From Hanleya hanleyi (taxonomy: Eukaryota > Mollusca > Polyplacophora > Lepidopleurida > Hanleyidae), in the NCBI GenBank assembly GCA_036873755.1, contig JAVTVY010039217.1, positions 62,001 to 126,000 of the forward strand: a DNA stretch of 64,000 nt, read 5' to 3'. Below are positions 36,736 through 51,300 of the stretch, piece by piece. How positions within the stretch are numbered: position 1 is the stretch's first letter; each line of letters begins with the position of its first letter. Made by a program: the position numbers and the translations under genes. The notes beneath the pieces were generated by a model. That model was not told the origin of the DNA, did no database searches, and saw only the letters and a program-made list of their open reading frames with translations.

Positions 36736-39238
36736 TAAAAAAAACTATTCACTTGTCGTAGTAGAGACTACATTTTCCTCGTCACTCACTAAATGGCGAC
36801 TCACTGAAAATCTAATTTTCGAGCACTGACAGGCACGTAGCCAGGATATCTTCGCTTTCGCATCAAAATGGCACACTTCCATCTGAAAAGGGCATATGCA
36901 TGGGCAAAAATTCTGAAAGCCTCCCTGCATCCCGCCTTGGCTATGGGCCTGTAATATTGGGGTGGGAAAATATACTTCCTGTATAGATACATGTAGGCAA
37001 CAATCATAGGACCATTTACATGGCAGTTTCACGATTTAGAAACAGCGATTGTTCTTTTCAAATAATCCAATACCATCCTGTGTAAAATTTGCTACAAAGT
37101 TGTGAAATATGTACATAAATTTATACATACTCATATATATAGTATATAGATAAAACAGTAGACTGATGACACCAACAATGAGCATATAGGTGAGAGGCCA
37201 AGTACATTCACATTATTGTAGATGCATGCAAGAAAAACTATTCAAAGCTGGACTATACAAAATACAACTTTTAACATCAACTTCAGTCTCATTGTCGCAC
37301 TAAATCTACTCATAAAATATAACAATCATAACAATTTCATACAATTCTTCATTTGGCCGCAGTTGCTGTTCCTCAACAAAAAAAATAATTTAATTAAAAA
37401 CTTAGAGGTAATGGTGCTGCAAGTGTTTCACCATGCAATTTTTTCCCCTGAGCCAGCCCAATTCTGGCATTAGTTCTCCAAGCCGTCCCCGAGCCACTCA
37501 GGCATAGGTTTGAAGTTTCTATGTCTTTCCTGCACCATTTAAGCATCGGTCTGGACTTTTCAAGTCTTCCCTGAGCCATTTGGGCATAAGATTTTCAGTT
37601 TTCCCCCAAGCCATGGCATACATTTTCAGACATTTGTCTTAGTTTTCAGACATATTGGATTTCTTAGCGATTCCACTATCTGTATTGACTTCTTCGATCC
37701 TCAGTTCTGAATAGGACATAAGATCCTGGTCTACATGTATATGGATCTTCTGACTGGCACAGAATCCAATCAATGTTGACCTTCTCGCTAGCCCAAACCT
37801 GAAGACATCATCCTGATCTATATGTATAATCTGAATGGCCCAGAATCCAGTCTATAATGACTTCCTCCATCCTCAGTTCTAAACAGGGCATGACATCCTG
37901 GTAATCCTGGCACGACATACTGGTAATCCTGGCACGACATCCTGGTAATCCGTCCTTTTGGATCTTCAAAAGCTCAGTCCTGAACAGGGCACAATATCCT
38001 AGTAGGTCATCTATATGAACCGCACAATTTGGGCACAATATACTGATTTGGATGACTTCCAGACATGAATAGAGCACAGCATCCTGGCCTTAGAAGCTCA
38101 AAAGAGGAGCACAACAATATCCCAGTTTATATGAAGATCTTACAGAAGTTTAAGTATCCAAGACTCCTCCAGCCAGCCAGTGAAGTTAGGCAGTTATTTT
38201 GAATGTCAGCCATTCTGCATTGTACAATTCATGCACATACTTGTACAGCTGTGAGGTCTGTCAGGGTAGGAAACCAGTGTTAAAAATGTGGCATGTACCT
38301 CCCAGAGCTAATATACACATCTCCAATTTAATGCCTTGATTGCTGATCTGACAGGGTCAATGCAGCTGCACAATACAGTATAAACCAATTTGGTGTGCGT
38401 CCTTCATCCATGAAATATAAATACATTCCTGAATATTGAATGTTGATGTCCACTTGTAGCTCATCTCCCACAAATGGTACCTTTAGCACTTTAATATTTT
38501 CAGCACACATCTCTACAAATTCTGATCACCACGGCGATGATTGTGTAAAACTCCCATTCCTTGTCGGGTCACAGCTTTAAATGACACAGGCCAATCCAAA
38601 ATAACAATATCCATAGTAATAATAATAATAATAATAAAATCAGCAAACAAATAGATTCAATACAAATAAGCATACAGACTTCCTGAGAATGGTTCCATAC
38701 AGAAAACGGATGACTAAGTCACTAACTTAATCTCATCCATATCGTCATGGTTACCAACCGTTATTAAACATAATCTCCAAATTTGATAATCACGGGCACA
38801 TGTACAAAACCCTGCCCCTGAATTAGTTCCTTCCATTCTTTCACGGGGACATTTGAAGTGGAGGGATTAAGTCCAAGATGTGAGGTATGGAAACAAAGCA
38901 TGGACAAGTAATGAAAATTAATGATGTCTAATATATATATATATATGTAATATATATATAGCACGCCAAGTCAGCGTGCTATAAACCAATGTACATACAG
39001 TTGCTTTATGAGGTATTTTGTGTTTTCAAGTAGTTAAAACATTAAGACGGAAAATAAAAACTGAACACAGATTGTAACTGATGCTCATTAACACATTAAT
39101 TAAAATTTACAGATAGCTACCCGTTTATCTCCAGTATATCAGTGAGAGTGGCTAATAAATACGAGATGATATTAGATGACAAAATCAACGACACGAGGTA
39201 AAAGTTGGCAAAACTGGGCACACCGACATCAGCCAGTG
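36736..39238 (-). other. Betaglycan 3' flank / possible 3' UTR
   Basis: Sequence downstream of the TAG stop. No AATAAA occurs on the minus strand nearer than about 36.6 kb; ATTAAA occurs near 38.33 and 37.39 kb. Contains a 19-20 bp tandem motif (GGTAATCCTGGCACGACAT) at 37900-37950 and (ATA)n/(AT)n runs at about 38615-38640 and 38930-38960. The poly(A) site cannot be placed from sequence alone. Confidence 0.35.
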
Positions 39239-39333
39239 CTACGTGTTAATATGAATGGGGGCTGTTGAACAGGGTGTTGTCTCGCCACTTGACTCCACCC
39301 ATCCTCTGCCGTTGCCAGTCTGCTTCACCGGGC
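39239..39333 (-). CDS. TGFBR3: Betaglycan exon 14: cytoplasmic tail and stop
   Basis: Acceptor TTCTTACAG, phase 1 in; 30 residues then TAG at 39239-39241. The tail contains SSGETTPCSTAP, matching STPCS of the endoglin/betaglycan tail. The vertebrate class I PDZ terminus (STA) is not kept; this protein ends in HINT. The 3' UTR and poly(A) site downstream were not resolved: the first AATAAA on this strand lies inside a transposon near 36.6 kb. Confidence 0.85.
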
Positions 39334-42300
39334 CTGTAAGAATAAGGCCAAAATTAAAAAGTTGTTTGTTTGGGGTAGCCAGCCTACCTACCAAAAAGGC
39401 CCCTACCCAAAATGTTTTACTGTATTATTCTTTTTTTTTATTCATCTGAGAAATCTTAGGCCTTTCTGAAACTGTCTTTTTTGGAAATTATATGTAAATC
39501 AGAAAACTACATGATGTAAAGAAGGAATGGTTATATTCAGGCCTGCAAGTGGCTCACAGTGAAAATATAGGAGGAAATTTGCAAAAATATTGGAGAAATA
39601 TAAAGGAGTGAACGACAGGTCTGTACTACACTGTATATTCCAATTCTGAATAAAATATAGGAAATAAAGGAGTGAAAGACAGGTCTGTACTACACTGTAT
39701 GTTCCAAACTTGGTAGTTTTCTGGTGTTTAATCAAATGACTTTCACTGAATGCATTCATAGTGGTGGTCTTTTTCAGGTGACCTGTTCTGTTGTTTGATT
39801 CAGCATAGAGAGATTGAAATGTTTTCATATTTGTCGAGCGAGGTGAAAGAAAAATTCTAAAACGTATTTCCTCATGTCAGTTTGACTCATTACAGAGCAT
39901 TGATGAAAGATTTCATGAGAAAAAGTCAAAATATAGGAAATATATGAGGTTTTGAGGAAAATATAGGAATGACTCGAGAATATAGGAAATTATAGGAGGC
40001 ACTTGAAGGCCTGTATATTTTTCCTGTTTGTCATATCGGTCTTTACTCTCATGAAGCAATATTGTCACCAGATATGTGATCATGAAAAAGTTCAAATGAA
40101 AAAATAAAAATAAATCAAAGAAAAAAAATAAAAATCGACCTACCGACCCATGGTTTGCCGCAAGGTTACGTTACCCCAAACAAATAACTTTTTAACTTTG
40201 GCCTCGTATTAATGATGATACAAACTGAAGCGACATCAAAATCTAGATTACGTTAATGTAGAGGAAGCACTGAATCAAAATGAGTGTCCCCTTAATGTGA
40301 CTTGCCTAGGTCAGATGCTGGAATCTGGAAAGTATCCAGCCTAGATTCAAGTGAAGTGAACAGGGGTTGAAATGTTAGAAAAAAATTTACTTGTCTCCGG
40401 TGACAGGTGAGTACATTTTTTACTTGTCTCCCCAGAACTCAGCTTGAACACTAAAATATTGACAAATAAAATTTTGCAATAAAGTGGAGAAAATGTTGTT
40501 CATAGGAAAAATATTCAGTTATGTTATCTGTTAGGAACCCAGTTTCTGTCAGTTTTTAAAGAAACCATCCAAAAAGATATGTCTAGAAATACGTTTCCCA
40601 CTTGTCACCTGGGACAAGTGGATTAGTTTTCTACTTGGCTCTCACAAATTTCACTTGTCAGAGACAGGTAAACGGGTATTATTTCGACCCATGAGTGAAT
40701 AGGTACACATCTTTAAGTAAAAACACAGGAGTATTTGCAGTTCCATACAAAAACCTCCCTTGCCAATCAAGTCAAAAATTTATTTCTGCAACTGTAGCTT
40801 TTTTTAACACAAAAAGCTGTGTTTCGTACAGAAAAATACCCAAGGTTTGTACTGTTAACACTCAAGAGTCAAAAGTTATGTAAAACAGTGTCAATTCACA
40901 TTTGAAAGCCCAACACAGATGAAAGCCCAATTCCAAACATCGATTGACACCATTTTATGTCACTTTAGTCTCGAGCGTTAACAATGTAAAACTTGGGTAT
41001 TTTGTCTGTACGAATGCCTTTTTGTGCAGAACTAAAGAAATCACCTGGGGGAGTTTTTCTTATGTCACCATTACTATTCCTTATGTCACCATTATTATTC
41101 CTTATGTCACCATTACTACTCTGTCATCATTACTATTCTTTATGTCACCATTACTACTCCTTATGTCACCATTACTATTTCTTACGTCACCATTACTATT
41201 CCTTAGGTCACCATTATTATTCCTTATGTCACCATTACTACTCCTTAGGTCATCATTACTATTCCTTATGTCAAAATTACTATTCCTGATGTCACCATTA
41301 CTATTCCTTATGTCAACATTACTATTCCTTATGTCACCATTACTATTCCTTGTCACCATTACTATTCTTCATGTCACCATTACTATTCCTTATGTCACCA
41401 TTACTATTCCTCACGTCACCATTACTATTCCTTATGTCACCATTACTACTCATTAGGTCACCATTACTACTCATTAGGTCACCATTACTATTCCTTATGT
41501 CACCATTACTATTCCTCACGTCACCATTATTATTCCTTATGTCACCATTACTACTCATTAGGTCACCATTACTATTCCTTATGTCACCATTACTATTCCT
41601 CACGTCACCATTACTATTCCTCATGTCACCATTACTATTCCTCATGTCACCATTACTATTTCTTTCTTAAACCTGTTTTGCTGATATGAGAAATTATATG
41701 AAGCTAGGCAACAAATGTCACTTTGATGGCAATTTATGATTATTATATGGAATGTATGTATCCTTAATGTAATTTACAAATGGATAAAACTGTTGAAATA
41801 AATTATTTAGTATGTACTGAGCACAGTGGGGTTTTAATTTTTTTTTTTATTTAGCCAAAAGTGACGGAAAAGCTATTATGGAAACCGGGTGGAAAACTAC
41901 GTGACATCGGTGAAGGAATATGCCAGGTTATTCAGAGTTATTATATCTAAATAACAGAGGTGATCGAGGAATATCTCTCATAGTCACGTCACAGGTTAAT
42001 GGTCACAAGTTTGGAAGAAACTGGACCTTCAATCATAAAATCAAGATTAGAAATGAGGGGATAGACCTAGTACAATAATTTATATGGTACTAAGGAATAA
42101 TTTTATGCTGAGTGGGGTATGACAATTGAGGATACCCTGTAACATGTAAACGTAAATGGACATCAATGAAGGCAACACATTTTTCTCGGATTTAATTCGC
42201 ATGAGAAAATCTGTCTAAATTTACTGGGTGAGGGAAGGCGCTAAATTTTCTGCTGTATTTTATAATACACACAGTTGTACTGAATTTTGAAAATTTATGA

Positions 42301-45300
42301 TGATCACATTTTACTTTCAATCCAGCTATGTATTACGTAATGAACAGTTTCATTTTTAAATCCACAATGTATACCGACCTCAAACTAATTTTACTTGCCT
42401 GTATGTGTGTGAATATACCATAAAGCTGCCGTTAGCATCACTCCAATAACAAATGCTGCGAATGCAATGCCAATGACTGTACCCGAATCCAGACCCTCTA
42501 TGATGACCTTGCTCTCCAGGGGTTTCTTTGTGCCCACCTTGTCACTGGGTGGCATGGTTTTGCTGCCAGGCATTGGGATCTCCCCTTTAGGTGACAATGA
42601 TCCTATAAGCGAGAAAAGTGAAGGTACGATTTAACGTCACTAATACTCGTTCAAGTCCTTCCTGTATTTCATGTCACAATCCTCCTTATCCAATAAGTGG
42701 ACACAAGGACAAATACAGGTTTCAAATTTGGGATAAAAAATTGAAAATATATTATAACAAAGTAAATAAGCACAGAATTATAAAGAAACCCTTAAAATAA
42801 AAAAGGTTAGAAGACGTTCAACCCAATAAACTTGCAAAAGAATGTAGATTTTAACAATATATTAAAACACAAATTCTGTAATTTGGGGGTTTTCTGTCAT
42901 TTTCTGGACTTTGGGTACCAGTTGAGTTAACGGTATGAATTTGGTTCTGTACATGCCCCTGGGACAAGCACATTTTTTCGCCATCATACATATTGTAGCC
43001 ATACTAAGAAAAAATGCCTGGCAATTTCTACCACTTGGCGATCAGTAGATCATGAATAATGAATGGGGAAGCTCTGAATTGAAATGCGCCACATATAGAT
43101 CCAGGACACACGCACTCAGAATTCTGCCCATGAAAGCTTGCCCATTTTCCGACAAATTTATGTCCAAACCCTAGGTGGCCCTCCGCAGTTTCGTAGTAAT
43201 GGCCCCTCTCTAATTTCATAATACGATAGACTGCCCTTGTTCTGCTACATCATAATTCTTCTTGTCTTCTTAAAGAGGTAAAAGCGTCATTTAAAAAATA
43301 TTCAGCAAATAACATATTTCGATAAAAGTTATTCAATAGTTGAGAGCAACTATGGTGAACGTGTTTCTGTGACCTCATTATTTAATATAACGGGCATTGA
43401 AATCACACTTCTGACATTGTCTGAAAAACGTAACAGCACCTGCACTTGGCTCCAGTGCCTGAGATGACGTCACAAAACGCGCACTGGCATTCCGAGCGTG
43501 ATGCTTTGCAACGTCATACTCGATCTTAGAACTTTTATCGCACTGTGACGGCTTCTAATGTGACGTCATGGATACCTGATCACGTTATCCGACGTCATCT
43601 CAGTCATTTCCCATTTTCATGTTGTTCACTAGACCGAATTGAAGAATCTGACAATATTGATCCGTATATGAAATACGAGATTTCAATACTTGAAAATCTT
43701 TTGGCAAATGTTGCAAATTATCATGCCGTTCAGTTTACCCGAACAACTAAAATCACGCTACTACCTCTTTAATAGCTTATATCTATAATGCCATCCTATT
43801 CAGCATTATCAACGCTGCAAACGAGTACGTACAAATCGAGTGCTGGCTTCGTCTACACGCTGATCGGGATCATGGAGTAAAGTTTGTCCTGCCTCAGTTA
43901 TGCCCCTTGGGTGTGCCTAAAAATCGGGACTCATTTACGGGAAGAAAATCTGACAAAAAACGGTTAGGTTAACACCCCCTTTTTTTTGCCTTTTTAAGTT
44001 GAGACCGGACCAGGGAACGTGAGTAAGAAGTTTAATTGAAATCGCTCTTACAGATTTTTCTGGAAATTGAGCCGAATTTGACCATTTTTCGACATTTTTA
44101 AGGGGTTTTCTAGGAAAAATGAAGCAAGCATGGAGGAGAATGTTCGAGTTAAATTTTTCTATAACATAGCAGTGTTATATCTTAAAATAATAGTTTCATC
44201 ATGCTCTTTCAGAAAATATATACATATAAGTGATTTGGGTTGAAGGTTTTGCGACAACTGGTGGCCGAAAAACGGACCCATAGTCTATTCCATGCCGAAT
44301 AAAAGAATCTCCGGAGTGCACCCTTAAGGCATAATAGTGGAGTCTATGCATTATCTTAATGTAGACTCCGTTACGGAGCGGAGATGTATCATTACGCCAG
44401 ATTGTTTAATTTTGACTGCCTAGTTATACCTGAAGCGCTATTTTCGGAAGCAGGTGGAAAGAAGACCAGGAGTTCGATTAAAATAATCCACAGTGTGTCC
44501 ATTAGTATACAATTGAGGTTACTGCATACTGTATTCCATACAGGAGTTATCTCCCCCTGGACTGAGATTTCGGTGGATATTATGGCAGAACGAGGTCCTA
44601 TCAGAATGATATAAATTTGCCAGTGTAAATTTTCTTTACAAGAGAACCCATTTACAGTCCATAAAGGATGGAATGGATGTATATTATTATGGTTTTACAA
44701 ATTATTTCTTAAGTTTCTGAAGTATTTCCCATGTTTCTAAGAGAAAATTGAGTGCAAAATTACCAATAATTTGACTTGGTTTCATCGCTTATTTGCATTT
44801 CCCCGCGTTTCTGCTATCATTGGAAAGCGGAAAAGTAACCACGGCCTTCATATTGCCGAATGGATGACCATTATTAAGAAGAAATAGGTTAATTTTGAGT
44901 TTTGTTCTCGAAAATCCTGCTAGAATTGGCAAAATTGATCAAAACAAAGATGGGGTAGGGGGAAAATTATCGGTCGGATTTCCAAAAATAATATGTATAA
45001 CTGGCAAGTGTTGTATACCGCCATACTCACAAACACTCTGAGATTACGATACATGTGAATAACTAATTTCGTAAAAACATCCTGCCCCTTAAGGTGGCCC
45101 TCCGCAGTTTCGTAGTAATGGCCCCTCTCTAATTTCATAATACGATAGACTGCCCTTGTTCTGCTACATCATAATTCTTCTTGTCTTCTTAATAGCTTAT
45201 ATCTATAATGCCATCCTATTCAGCATTATCAACGCTACAAACGAGTACGTACAAATCGAGTGCTGGTTTCGTCTACACGCTGATCGGGATCATGGAGTAA

Positions 45301-48300
45301 AGTTTGTCCTGCCTCAGTTATGCCCCTTGGGTGTGCCTAAAAATCGGGACTCATTTACGGGAAGAAAATCTGACAAAAAACGGTTAGGTTAACACCCCCT
45401 TTTTTTTTTTGCCTTTTTAAGTTGAGACCGGACCAGGGAACGTGAGTAAGAAGTTTAATTGAAATCGCTCTTACAGATTTTCTGGAAATTGAGCCGAATT
45501 TGACCATTTTTCGACATTTTTAAGGGGTTTTCTAGGAAAAATGAAGCAAGCATGGAGGAGAATGTTCGAGTTAAATTTTTCTATAACATAGCAGTGCTAT
45601 ATCTTAAAATAATAGTTTCATCATGCTCTTTCAGAAAATATATACATATAAGTGATTTGGGTTGAAGGTTTTGCGACAACTGGTGGCCGAAAAACGGACC
45701 CATAGTCTATTCCATGCCGAATAAAAGAATCTCCGGAGTGCACCCCTATGCTTATAATAAAGGAGAATTTGTTTGAGGTCTGGGTATTTTGATTGAGTGC
45801 ATTGGCCTCTATGCCATGGACTGACAAGAGCATAATGTCCGAGAAGCCATATACAAGATTCTTCGCATGTTCCAAACTTTGGAATGGTCACCAAATGTGC
45901 ATTTGACAGTCTGGCCTCTAACAAACTGCATAGATGAGCCATTTGCATGGAAATATACCCGACAGCCCTCAAGAGTAAAAATCTAAAAATAAAAACATTC
46001 TCAACTAGGGCTACATTCAAGTCATTTTATTTTCCCAATCAGTCGTTATTCATCAGTGAGTCAAGAGTGAAATACATCCGACTCCCAATAGGTATCACAT
46101 AATTTAAGAAAACACTCACCACCTGGGATTTTAGCAGTGTGGTCCTTGGATACAGAGTTTTCTCCCTTGACCACAAATGGCCCAATCACTACCATGTGAT
46201 AATGGCCCTGTGAACCATGTGGACGCCTCGCTGAGTGCACATGCTGTACTATACAGTATTGCTGGGGTTCAAGACACTACAAAGTGATTTGGATAAATAT
46301 TTGTTATGATGAGACAATCTGAAACATTTGTGCAGGTCTTCGATAGGAGCAACTAGAAAGACTCACCCGGGAATTCTGACAGCAATGGTTCGTATAAATT
46401 CAATTAATCTATTCATCCAGGGCAATATTTCGAACTAGTAATAGCTGGCATATTTGCCAAATTATCCACTTTTCTAAGCATAAGTCGTGAAATCTTGTAT
46501 TTCTTTTTGGGTCCAATATTGTCAGATTCTTCAATTCGGTCTAGTGAACAACATTAAAATGGGAACTGACTGAGATGACATCGAATAACGTGACCAGGTG
46601 TCTATGACGTTACGTTAGAAGCCATCATAGTGTAATAAGAGTTCTAAGGTCGAGTAGGACGTTGCAAAGTATCACACCCGGAAAGCCAATGAGCGTTTTG
46701 TGATGTCATCTCAGGCACTGCAGGTGCTGTCACGTTTTTCAGAGAATGTCAGAAGTGTGATTTCAATGCCTGTGATATTAAAAAATGAGGTCACAGAAAA
46801 ACATTCACCATAGTTGATCTCAACTACTAAATAACTTTTATCGAAATAGGTTATTTGCTGAATATTTTATAAATGACGCTGCTACCTCTATAAGGAAGTT
46901 GATTTGCAAGTGGAGGGAGGGAGAGAGCCCAACAAAAGGTTTGCTGGGTTTCCACAGGGACTTACATGTATTACATTAATTCAAAACAAAATGGTATGTT
47001 CAGTTCAGTAAAATCGTAATTTCTGACAATAAAAAAATTAATTTTCATTGAAATTCTTCCAGACTATCATCCATGGTTACCTTGCGGAGTGTTGACTCTC
47101 CATGACTGTCACCTTGACGACATGGACTGACTTGGCAGTGCAGATAGGACTGTGTACCGGAGACACGCGAGGGGAACAGAAAGCTGAACCTTTCGATCGG
47201 GCTCGTGGCGAGTACCTCATTGCCATCCGTGACCGAGTGCCAGTTCGTTGATCCTGCAACTTTACATCTGTGACAGGATGATAAAAAGAATGGAAGTTAT
47301 TTTCTTGAACTGAGTGGACAAGCTCACTCCATATTAAGAAGCCAAAAAGGTTTTAATCTTAGCCCAATAGAGGCCTATAACAAGGTTCCTCACCAAATTG
47401 AATATGCTGATATCTCTCCAAAAATGATGAAATTGTTCACTTTTTTCTTTTAGTTAGATGTTTAGTATTAATCCAGAGACAAATACAATGTATACAATGT
47501 ATATCATAAATCGTAATTTGTTTTTTTTTTGCACAGTCATGACAGTTGTGGGTTTTATTTCCGCTGATGACTCATTCATTCTTCCTCTTGAACTGTATTG
47601 CCAGTCTGCAAAGGCTGTGTATAAGCTATTTAAGCTATTTAAGCACACTGCGACTAAGGGGCGACTGTATTAGAATTATCAATCTCATTTCCAAATGCAA
47701 CTTCTGAGATAGAATCATCTGAAGCTTTGATGATTTTGCAATTCCTTAGATTGAATTATTCGAGTATCATCTATTTTCTTACCCTTCCTTTATGATGTGG
47801 TATTGATGTTTCTCCTGATCACCAGAGGTCGCTGATAACCAACAGTTCTGTATCTGAAGCTGCAGACCCGCTTCTACAAGTAACAATATTTCATGTTACT
47901 TTCTCATAGCATAGATTCACTTACAGTAGTAGAGTTGTAATGGGCGTTTCCGATATTGGCTTCAGGCCTGTGCTGTAATATTGTTTATGGAAACCTATTA
48001 GGGGTTACCTAAAATCTTCTATGGTAACCTGAAATAGGTCCCCTAACGAGAAAATTAGGGTAACCTATGTTCACCTAGGGTAACCTGTTTGATTGACGGC
48101 ATCTAATTAACGCATTCCTTTGAAAAAAAAAAACCACATTATTTTATCATAAAAATCATACTTTATTTTTACTCCCAATCCCATGTACATGTATAAGAAC
48201 TGTGTATTAAGATTTGTATAAAGAGGTGAACTGGGGTCAAATAGCCTATCGAGTTTACTACATTCCACCAGAATATAAATTTCCATCTGTTATCTACCTG

Positions 48301-51300
48301 TATTTAATCATTGAAAACTGCTGAAATGACGAGAGATTACATATGTGTAACTTCTTGAATACTGAGAAACCTGCTTGAATTCTGTAGATTTATCATCCAT
48401 TGATCAGGATAGATTTAGATTAAAAATGTCACGAATTATCAAAAGTTTTTCGGAATTATTAACTTTTCGTTGCATAACAACAAGAACACCAATATGCGCG
48501 AATATCTTGTTTACATCACTTGTCCACCAACAATCGGTCAATGCGTGGTTGACGAACATCTTCTGAAGCACTTTTTTTATGACATCATGGGTCTTTTGTG
48601 TCTCCAAAGCTCTTTAATTTTTTTGTCTTTGGGGATTCTAAAAATTACTTTCTGTTTCGTTCTTTTGGATTATGGTTCTGTCAAAGTTTCGACCACGTGC
48701 TCGATGAATGTTGTTCGTTTGAGAGGTACGAGTTTGCTCACGCCGCACATGCTATACAGTCACAGATTCTATTGGTCAATTCAGTTAAAAGAGTCCGATT
48801 GGATCACTATTGCGGAAGTTGGAAATGTACTCGTCTTGTTACAACAACAACATGCGGTTACGACACGGTATGTGTTATCTCTTTTATCAGGACACCGGAA
48901 TTCACTTGAACTGGAGACTCCAGTCTTTTCTTATACATAATAAAGATTTTAACCTTTATTACTGCATTTTTGCGCCAGGTGAACGATATGCATTACTTTA
49001 GGTAACCTGTTTTAGGTCTCCTAAAAATTCGTTTGGGCGACCTCCAGGCGAACGCGTTCGACCGTTCGCCATAACAGCACAGACCTGGGCTTCGGACAGA
49101 TCTAGAGTGGGCACTGAGGTGTGTCCTGGTCATAGCCTCGCCTACAAATGTCTGGATAGACCAATTTTGTTTCTCCAACGGAGCAATATCATTTCTTCTT
49201 GAGTAGAAAATTCAATCAGCGGTTCTACTAAATTTGATCACCCGCCATTAAAATATCAAAGAAATAATGGATTTAATAGTAGAAAAATTCTTTTTTTTTA
49301 TTGAATTATTAGAAGGATTAACAAATCACTTTTTTTTTTTGTAAAATTTGTTTTTCAACTAGTAGAAATTGGAATTTACCAGCCAGGATGGAGGCTTGGA
49401 CATAGATGGACTGCTGAGAACTGACATAGACAGGGAAATCTCGGACTGTCCTGAACAGGGGGTTCTCAAATGTATGAAGATGATAGCCATTATCTCCACC
49501 ATTGTTATCCAAACCTGGAATAGTCTGTGAAAACAAGAAGGCATTTACATGTTAGATCTGGTAAACAAAATTAACAATCTAGGTAAACCAATATGGTACA
49601 TCAGGGGAATACCATCCTGAGGTGACGCTATGAAAAATTCGTACAATACCTTTTTCCGATATTCTACGAGATTCCATAATAAGCCAATGATGACAAACTC
49701 TGCCCGTTCAATTTGAAACTGATGGACATTTAGTTCATGGATACCAACAACCTTGCGCCAGTCTGTTTACCATATTTGTCCATGTGCTCCTGTGGGGGCG
49801 GCATTTGAAGTTGCTTCGTCCAGTTAACCATCTGATCGGCTAACAGATGTAGTTTGAAATTTGTACAGGATTTATATAGCACTGATATCAGATATAATGT
49901 TCTATGATATTATATCTGAGTTTTCAGAGATTGTCAAATTCAGTGGAAATCCAACATTCACAAAAAAAGATCCAAGGCAATCAATGAATAGTAAGTGGAG
50001 AGGAGATGGGGGTTGAAGGAGAGAAAGCTCCACAATTGGTTACCACAGTTATTTCCTTAATTATCATGGTAAATACAAAACACAATGGGTTAATCCTTCA
50101 AGTAAAATCGTAATTTTGGACAATCAGCAGTAAGTTTTCACTGAAACTCTTTCAGAGAAAACAAAAATGCATATAGATGTTAGATCTGGCAAAGTAGTGG
50201 ACAACATTCCATAGCAATCAAAAGATGTTTCACAATCAGGGGAGATAACTAGCATTACAACATTCAGAGAATTCCAACTGACATGCAGGTTCTATGTAAG
50301 GGCTGTTCCAGATAAACATATGTACCCCCCCCCGGACGGCAAAGAAAAAAAAAATATGTGGGTGGTTGTTGTCGTAAAAATTTTGCTGGTCTAGGTGGGT
50401 GTATCTTGAAATAAACCACTTCTCTGGGTGGTTGGATTCATTACTTGTAAAATGCTTCTGTGTGTGGGCCCTCAAATCCTTTTGAGGCATATAGTATTCA
50501 TTATTTATGTATCTAGATAAACTTATTTTAATCCTCGAATCTTGTCCCGAGTTCGCGACCAACGTTTGTGGTCGTTGTTGTTGTTAACTGGCGCACTGTG
50601 ACTCCACACAAAGGTGATCTTGAATACCGTGCTTTTTCATTGGACAGGCGTCCATGTCAAAGATATTTCATCCAATGAAATACCACGTTACGAAGATCTT
50701 TGTCAAGTGGCAGTGAATTCTCTATGAATGGAGATTTTTCGGCAATCTCTGTCCACTGAAAGCAGGTAACGATAAGTGCCCGTCTCACCGGAGAAAACGA
50801 AACTAACGAGAGTGGCGACACTGTCGCCACGAGTTATCTCCCTTCGTCACATAACCGCGGAGATGGCTGAAGCGACGTCCGAAAGTCGGGAAACCTTGGG
50901 GATCATTTAAAACATGTGGGTGGGTTGTCTCAGGTTTTAATTTTCATAAAAAAAATTGTGGGTGTGTGGTCTCCGGGTTTCTCATAAAAAAATGTGGGTG
51001 GGTGGTCTCCAGCTTCGAGAAAAATTATAGGTTATTGGTGGGTCTATGAATCCTTTTTCTGCTGTTGTGGGTGGTTACAAAAACTGAAAAATCAAATATG
51101 ATGGTGGGTGGGTGCTAACAGAAGTGCCTTCCGGGGGGGTTACATATGTTTTTCTGGAACAGCCCTAATATGTAAAGCCTCTCAAACATGAAGCTGCGCT
51201 ATCGAAACCCCTCGGCTCTGAACCCCAGCTATTATAATGTAAGGGTGTCTCTACCAATTGATTGGCTTGTGGGAAGAAATATTTACCCCTGGTATTGTAA

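Noticed and set aside
41102..41645. Gly-Asn-Asp heptapeptide repeat ORFs resembling a structural protein
   Set aside because: Explained by the 21-bp minisatellite in an intron; no start, splice or conserved flank.
47077..47259. 60-codon minus ORF over betaglycan exon 11
   Set aside because: Wrong frame; the ZP frame with FSFLF and HCQVSPC fits phase and homology.
48470..48940. 156-codon plus-strand ORF
   Set aside because: Inside a TIR element, no recognisable domain, opposite strand to the gene, mixed hydrophobic composition.
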